A DNA stretch of 10,129 bases from Clostridia bacterium (GTDB lineage: Bacteria; Bacillota; Clostridia; Christensenellales; Aristaeellaceae), in the NCBI GenBank assembly GCA_017469605.1, contig JAFUGB010000224.1, positions 1 through 10,129 of the forward strand, given 5' to 3'. Numbering within the stretch: position 1 is the stretch's first letter; each line of letters opens with the position of its first letter. Under the pieces are notes generated by a model. That model was not told the origin of the DNA. It did no database searches and was given only the letters and a program-made list of their open reading frames with translations. The position numbers and the translations under genes were made by a program. Shown piece after piece: positions 6,689 through 10,129 of the stretch.

Positions 6689-7105
6689 ATGGCAGAACTC
6701 TACGAAGTCACCGTGAAAACCGGCGAGGACATCCGGCAGGTGATTACCGATTATGTCCTGGAAAAGGGCTGGGAGAGCGTGTACGTCATCGGGGCCATCG
6801 GATCCGTGATCGATATGAGCTTTACCGCCCCCATCGAAAATACCCTGCCCCTGCGCACGGCCAGCACGCCATGCAACGGAGCGGCGGAGCTGGTGGCCCT
6901 CACCGGCGAGGTCATGCTGCGCGAGCGCATGGATCCCGCCCTGGCCACCGTGTACACCGATACCACGAATCCCCTGTTCGTCCATCTGCACGCCTGCTGC
7001 GCCACGGCCGGCGGCCACATGATGGGCGGCGGGCTGAAGACAGGCAAGGCCTTCCGGGCCGTCCGCGTCTTCATGACACCCATTCAAGACGATCCCATTG
7101 CCTGA
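6689..7105 (+). CDS. PPC (DUF296) domain protein
   Basis: This 138-residue protein consists almost entirely of a PPC/DUF296 domain (plant and prokaryote conserved), a small beta-rich fold that usually forms trimers. Visible marks are GEDI near residue 13, IGSV near 37-40, a GEV turn in the middle and the HLH...GGH signature with His99, His101 and His110, residues thought to hold a metal in bacterial members. Cys103 and Cys104 lie inside that signature. In plants the domain is fused to AT-hooks, but here it stands alone with no DNA-binding segment. The biochemical role of stand-alone bacterial forms is not established. The start is ATG 6689 with AAGGAGG (6678-6684), which overlaps the stop codon of the flavoprotein gene, so the two are tightly coupled and likely work together. 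Confidence 0.85.
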   Translation: MAELYEVTVKTGEDIRQVITDYVLEKGWESVYVIGAIGSVIDMSFTAPIENTLPLRTASTPCNGAAELVALTGEVMLRERMDPALATVYTDTTNPLFVHLHACCATAGGHMMGGGLKTGKAFRAVRVFMTPIQDDPIA

Positions 7106-7365
7106 CTGTATTCCTGTAACTGGGGCGTTTCGCCTTCATGTTAGATCCCTTGTTTTATGGGCATTGAACATTCCCATGGACGGCTGCGGCAAAGCAGGAA
7201 GCGAAGGCGACTGCCGGGCACTTGTTACAACGGATTTGCGTACTCTTTGAATAATGCTGTTCTTTCCCCGGGGAGCGGTTCCGGTTCCCGGGGTGTGAAT
7301 GGATTATTTGCCTGATGGTCCCAGGCGGCATTCATAGCGATTATTAAATTCAGGAGGAAAAATCG
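7106..7365. other. 260-base gap before the TAXI receptor gene
   Basis: I found no gene, no convincing promoter and no T-run terminator here. It holds a small GGCG/CGCC hairpin (7124-7134), ATGGG/CCCAT arms (7157-7161 and 7173-7177), a strong GC hairpin (7266-7293) and GCCTG/CAGGC (7310-7314 and 7322-7326). Whether the transport genes belong to the upstream transcript or have their own promoter cannot be decided from sequence alone. Confidence 0.5.
7266..7293 (+). other. GC-rich stem-loop upstream of the receptor gene
   Basis: CCCCGGG (7266-7272) pairs with CCCGGGG (7287-7293), extended inward by a G-U and an A-U pair. Neither strand has a T-run after it, so it is not a standard terminator. 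It could be a 5' stabiliser, a processing site or simply a folded leader for the highly expressed receptor gene. Confidence 0.45.
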
Positions 7366-8367
7366 ATGAAAAAGATTCTTGCTCTCGTACTGGCGCTGAT
7401 CATGGCCCTGTCTGTAACCGCCGCCCTGGCGGAAGAGATCCCTGCTCCCAAGAGCCCTCTGCGCTATTCCGCGGCGGGCGGTTCCTCCGGCGGCAACTTC
7501 TATGTGGTGGCGGCCGGCGTTGCTTCCTATCTGAACGCGCAGCTGCCCGAGTACTTCAACTGGACCGCTGAGGAGACCGGCGGCGGCACCGCCAACCTGG
7601 TCATGATCCAGAACGGCGAAGCCGAAATCGGCGTGGCCATGGCCTCCTCCATCGAGGAAGCCCTGCTGGGCGAGGCCGACTGGACCCACGGCGTCAAGAT
7701 GACCAACCTGCGCGGCCTGGTGCCCCTCTATCCCTCCTACCTGACCATCTACTCCCTGGCCAGCACCGGCGCCAAGCAGCTGCCTGACCTGAACGGCAAA
7801 GTGGTGGGCCTGGGCTCCAAGGGCGCGGCCATGGACAGCGTGTTCCGCGATGCCTTCCCCAAGATGGATATCACCCCCGCCAGCATCTTCAATGACGGCC
7901 ATGGCGCCACCGCCACCGCCGTGGGCGCGGGCCAGGTGGATGTGGCCGTGCTGTTCTCCCTGCCTCCCTTCGCCGCCATCACCGAGCTGGAGGCCGGCAA
8001 GGACCTGAGCTTCGTGGCCCTGACCGAAGAGGAGCAGCAGTTCCTGTGCGACAATTACTCCTTCTACAGCCCCGCTACCATGCCCGCGGGCTCCTACAAG
8101 GGCGTTGCCGAGGATCTGACCACCGTGTCCGAATGGAACATGATGGTGACTAGCGTGGAGGTGCCTGAGGACTATGCGTACCTGATCACCAAGACCCTGC
8201 TGGAGAGCGACGGCGCCCTGGTGGAATACTACAAGGGCCTGAGCTACATGGTGGCGGAGAATATGATCAACTTCAACTGCCCCCTGCACGCCGGCACCGT
8301 GCGCTACCTGGAAGAGATTGGCCTGGAGGTTCCCGCTGAGCTGATCCCCGCCGAATACACCAAGTAA
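7366..8367 (+). CDS. TAXI-family TRAP transporter solute-binding protein
   Basis: This is the extracytoplasmic substrate receptor of a tripartite ATP-independent transporter. It is 333 residues long, with a Sec signal peptide (residues 1-22: two lysines, a hydrophobic core, then AALA before Glu23-Glu24). The mature protein shows TAXI-type features: a glycine/serine-rich SAAGGSSGGNFY near the start, TGGGTANLVMIQNGEAEIGVA, and NDGHGATATAVGAGQVDVAV in the second lobe. TAXI receptors bind small carboxylates such as 2-oxoglutarate or glutamate in characterised cases; the ligand here is unknown. No lipobox cysteine follows the hydrophobic core, so signal peptidase I cleavage is expected, unusual for a monoderm receptor that must stay at the membrane. 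ATG 7366 has AGGAGG (7352-7357) eight bases upstream. The permease gene follows after a hairpin-bearing spacer. Confidence 0.92.
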   Translation: MKKILALVLALIMALSVTAALAEEIPAPKSPLRYSAAGGSSGGNFYVVAAGVASYLNAQLPEYFNWTAEETGGGTANLVMIQNGEAEIGVAMASSIEEALLGEADWTHGVKMTNLRGLVPLYPSYLTIYSLASTGAKQLPDLNGKVVGLGSKGAAMDSVFRDAFPKMDITPASIFNDGHGATATAVGAGQVDVAVLFSLPPFAAITELEAGKDLSFVALTEEEQQFLCDNYSFYSPATMPAGSYKGVAEDLTTVSEWNMMVTSVEVPEDYAYLITKTLLESDGALVEYYKGLSYMVAENMINFNCPLHAGTVRYLEEIGLEVPAELIPAEYTK

Positions 8368-8405
8368 TTTTTCTCCTTCCCGCGGCCTGAACGCAGGTGC
8401 GCGGA

Positions 8406-8445
8406 CCGCCCGACAGGGACGGGGGCCATCCGTCCCGGCGGGCGG
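8406..8445 (+). other. Large intercistronic stem-loop between receptor and permease
   Basis: The outer arms CCGCCCG (8406-8412) and CGGGCGG (8439-8445) and inner arms GGGACGG (8416-8422) and CCGTCCC (8430-8436) form 14 GC-rich pairs with a small ACA/GG internal loop and a 7-nt apical loop. No U-run follows, so transcripts can read through. The placement resembles stabilising hairpins that follow binding-protein genes in other transport operons and keep the receptor in excess of the permease. Confidence 0.65.
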
Positions 8446-8507
8446 CATATCACCGCACAAAGCTGTCTTCGGGCGGCGGATAGTCCACATAAAGGAGAAA
8501 AGCTGTT

Positions 8508-10129
8508 ATGGAAAAGAAAAGCACCTACCAGAAAGTGCTGCAGGGCATCATCATCGCCGTGTCGCTGTTTGCGGCGTTCCTGCACGTAGGGAAGTTCACC
8601 TTCCTGACCGTCCCCAGTATCCTGTATTACATCTTGCACGTGATGATCGGCTTCGTGCTCACCTTCATTTATTATCCCCTGGGCCGTAAAATGAAGGACA
8701 AGACCCCCGCGCAGACCACGCTGTTTCGCATCATCGACTGGGTGCTCATCGCGTTGGCGGTGGGCGTCAGCCTGTATATTTCCATTCATTTTGAAAGCTA
8801 CACAACAGACATGCAGAACAACCACCTGACCACCGAATTGCTGGTGCTGGGCTGCATCATGGCTGTGATTACCCTGGAGGTCGGACGCCGGGTGCTGGGC
8901 AACGTGCTGCCCATCATTGCTATCCTGGCCGTTCTGTATGCCCTGTTTGGCAACCATATTCCCGGCCTGTTCGGCCACCGCGGCTACAAGATGTCCCGCG
9001 TGATGCTGTCCATCTTCAGTGACCGCGGCATCTATGGCCAGCCCATCGCCACTTCGGCCAACAATGTGTTCCTGTTCCTGCTGTTCGCGGCGTACCTGAA
9101 CGTATCCCACGCAGACCGGATCTTCCAGGATATTGCCATCGCCCTGGCGGGCAGAAAGCGCGGCGGCCCGGCCAAGATGGCCGTGGTGGCCTCCGCCTTC
9201 TTCGGCACCATCTCCGGCAGCTGCGTGGCCAACGTGGTCAGCACCGGCGCCTTCACCATCCCGCTGATGAAGCGCAGCGGCTATAAGTCCCGCTTCGCCG
9301 GCGCGGTGGAAGCCGTGGCCTCCACCGGCGGCCAGATCATGCCGCCCATCATGGGCGCGGCGGCCTTCGTCATGGCGGATATCACCGGCATCTCCTATGC
9401 CACCATCTGCCTGGCTGCCCTGCTGCCCGCCGTCATGTATTACGTCTGCCTGTTCAAGATGGTGGACCTGGAATCCGTGAAGCAGACCCTGGAGGGCCTG
9501 CCCCCCGAAATGATCCCTGACCTCAAGACCTCGGTGAAGCGCGGCGTGAAGCTGTTCGTGCCCGTGATCGTGCTGCTGGTGCTGATGATCGGCCTGAACA
9601 TGACGCCCATGCTCTCCGCCATCTGGTCCATCGCGGCCATCATCGTGTGCGCCTTCCTGGATAAAAACGACCGCATGACCCTGAAGGACCTGCTGCAGGG
9701 CATGATCAGCGCGGGCAGATCCATGGTGACCGTGGTGGCGGCCTGCGCCACCGCCGGCATCGTGGTGGGCATATTCTCCATGACCGGCCTGGGCAACAAA
9801 TTTTCCGATTTCATCCTGCAACTGGGCAGCAACTCCCTGGTGCCCAGCCTGGTGCTGTCCATGCTGGTCTGCGCGGTGCTGGGCATGGGACTGCCCACCA
9901 CAGCGGCCTACATCGTGTGCGCCACCGCCATCGCTCCGGCCCTGACCAACCTGGGCCTGGCCCGGCTGCCCGCCCACCTGTTCCTGCTGTACTTCGCTTC
10001 CATTTCCGCCATCACCCCGCCGGTGGCCGTGGCCTCCTTCGCGGCGGCAGGCATCGCGGAGGAGAACCCCATGAAGGTGGGCTTCACGGCGGTGAAGCTG
10101 GGCATCACCGGCTTCAACCTGCCCTTCGC
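8508..10129 (+). CDS. TRAP transporter fused permease (DctQ-DctM type), partial
   Basis: This is the membrane permease of the TAXI-type TRAP system, which uses a sodium or proton gradient to import the ligand delivered by the receptor. 540 codons are visible and the frame is open at the right edge, so the C-terminus is missing. The first 150 or so residues contain about four hydrophobic segments, corresponding to the small DctQ-like subunit, fused to the large DctM-like part. Family marks are SGSCVANVV followed by STGAFTIPLMKRSGY (from residue 236), the Gly-Gly-Gln-Ile-Met-Pro-Pro stretch after it, and GLPTTAAY at 461-468. The start is ATG 8508 with AAAGGAG at 8491-8497, about ten bases upstream. 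It follows the receptor gene by 140 bases, as usual for these pairs. Confidence 0.93.
   Translation, partial: MEKKSTYQKVLQGIIIAVSLFAAFLHVGKFTFLTVPSILYYILHVMIGFVLTFIYYPLGRKMKDKTPAQTTLFRIIDWVLIALAVGVSLYISIHFESYTTDMQNNHLTTELLVLGCIMAVITLEVGRRVLGNVLPIIAILAVLYALFGNHIPGLFGHRGYKMSRVMLSIFSDRGIYGQPIATSANNVFLFLLFAAYLNVSHADRIFQDIAIALAGRKRGGPAKMAVVASAFFGTISGSCVANVVSTGAFTIPLMKRSGYKSRFAGAVEAVASTGGQIMPPIMGAAAFVMADITGISYATICLAALLPAVMYYVCLFKMVDLESVKQTLEGLPPEMIPDLKTSVKRGVKLFVPVIVLLVLMIGLNMTPMLSAIWSIAAIIVCAFLDKNDRMTLKDLLQGMISAGRSMVTVVAACATAGIVVGIFSMTGLGNKFSDFILQLGSNSLVPSLVLSMLVCAVLGMGLPTTAAYIVCATAIAPALTNLGLARLPAHLFLLYFASISAITPPVAVASFAAAGIAEENPMKVGFTAVKLGITGFNLPF

Noticed and set aside
8304..9977. 557-codon minus-strand open frame at the right end
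   Set aside because: It is the antisense shadow of the TRAP permease, whose plus-strand frame from 8508 is open to the edge and carries family signatures.

Overview
The window is about 10.1 kb of GC-rich bacterial chromosome. Strong AAGGAGG-type ribosome binding sites, TTGACA/TATAAT-like promoters and the gene content suggest a high-GC anaerobic Firmicute, most likely a gut-type member of the Clostridia. That placement is inference; there is no rRNA or other phylogenetic marker here.

Region 1 (1-1358) is housekeeping. prmC, the release-factor glutamine methyltransferase, overlaps by 41 bases a small Nudix hydrolase gene. Region 2 (1359-2211) is a regulatory island: a ribbon-helix-helix regulator on the minus strand whose promoter overlaps a perfect 34-bp palindrome, followed by a plus-strand intrinsic terminator with no plus-strand gene in front of it. 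Region 3 (2212-10129) is a plus-strand accessory cluster. It holds a Crp/Fnr-family regulator, a [4Fe-4S] L-cysteine desulfidase (CyuA/UPF0597), a dihydrodipicolinate synthase/N-acetylneuraminate lyase (DHDPS/NAL) family Schiff-base aldolase, a CoA-disulfide-reductase-like flavoprotein, a PPC/DUF296 protein, a TAXI-type TRAP solute receptor and a fused TRAP permease that runs off the right edge.

The most interesting reading is that Region 3 is an import-and-breakdown system. The TRAP transporter would bring in a small carboxylate, the aldolase-like enzyme would cleave it or build from it, the desulfidase would release sulfide, ammonia and pyruvate from cysteine, and the flavoprotein would handle the resulting (per)sulfide, disulfide or oxygen stress. 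The substrate is unknown and I do not recognise this exact gene set as a described pathway.

Regulation is unusually readable. A near-ideal Crp-type site (AAATGTAA-N6-TTACATTT) lies between the regulator and the desulfidase gene. It departs from the E. coli CRP consensus arms only at position 7, and the regulator has Val190 in place of the CRP residue (Glu181) that reads that position. Stable intercistronic hairpins, above all the one between the solute receptor and the permease, suggest tuning of expression inside the cluster.
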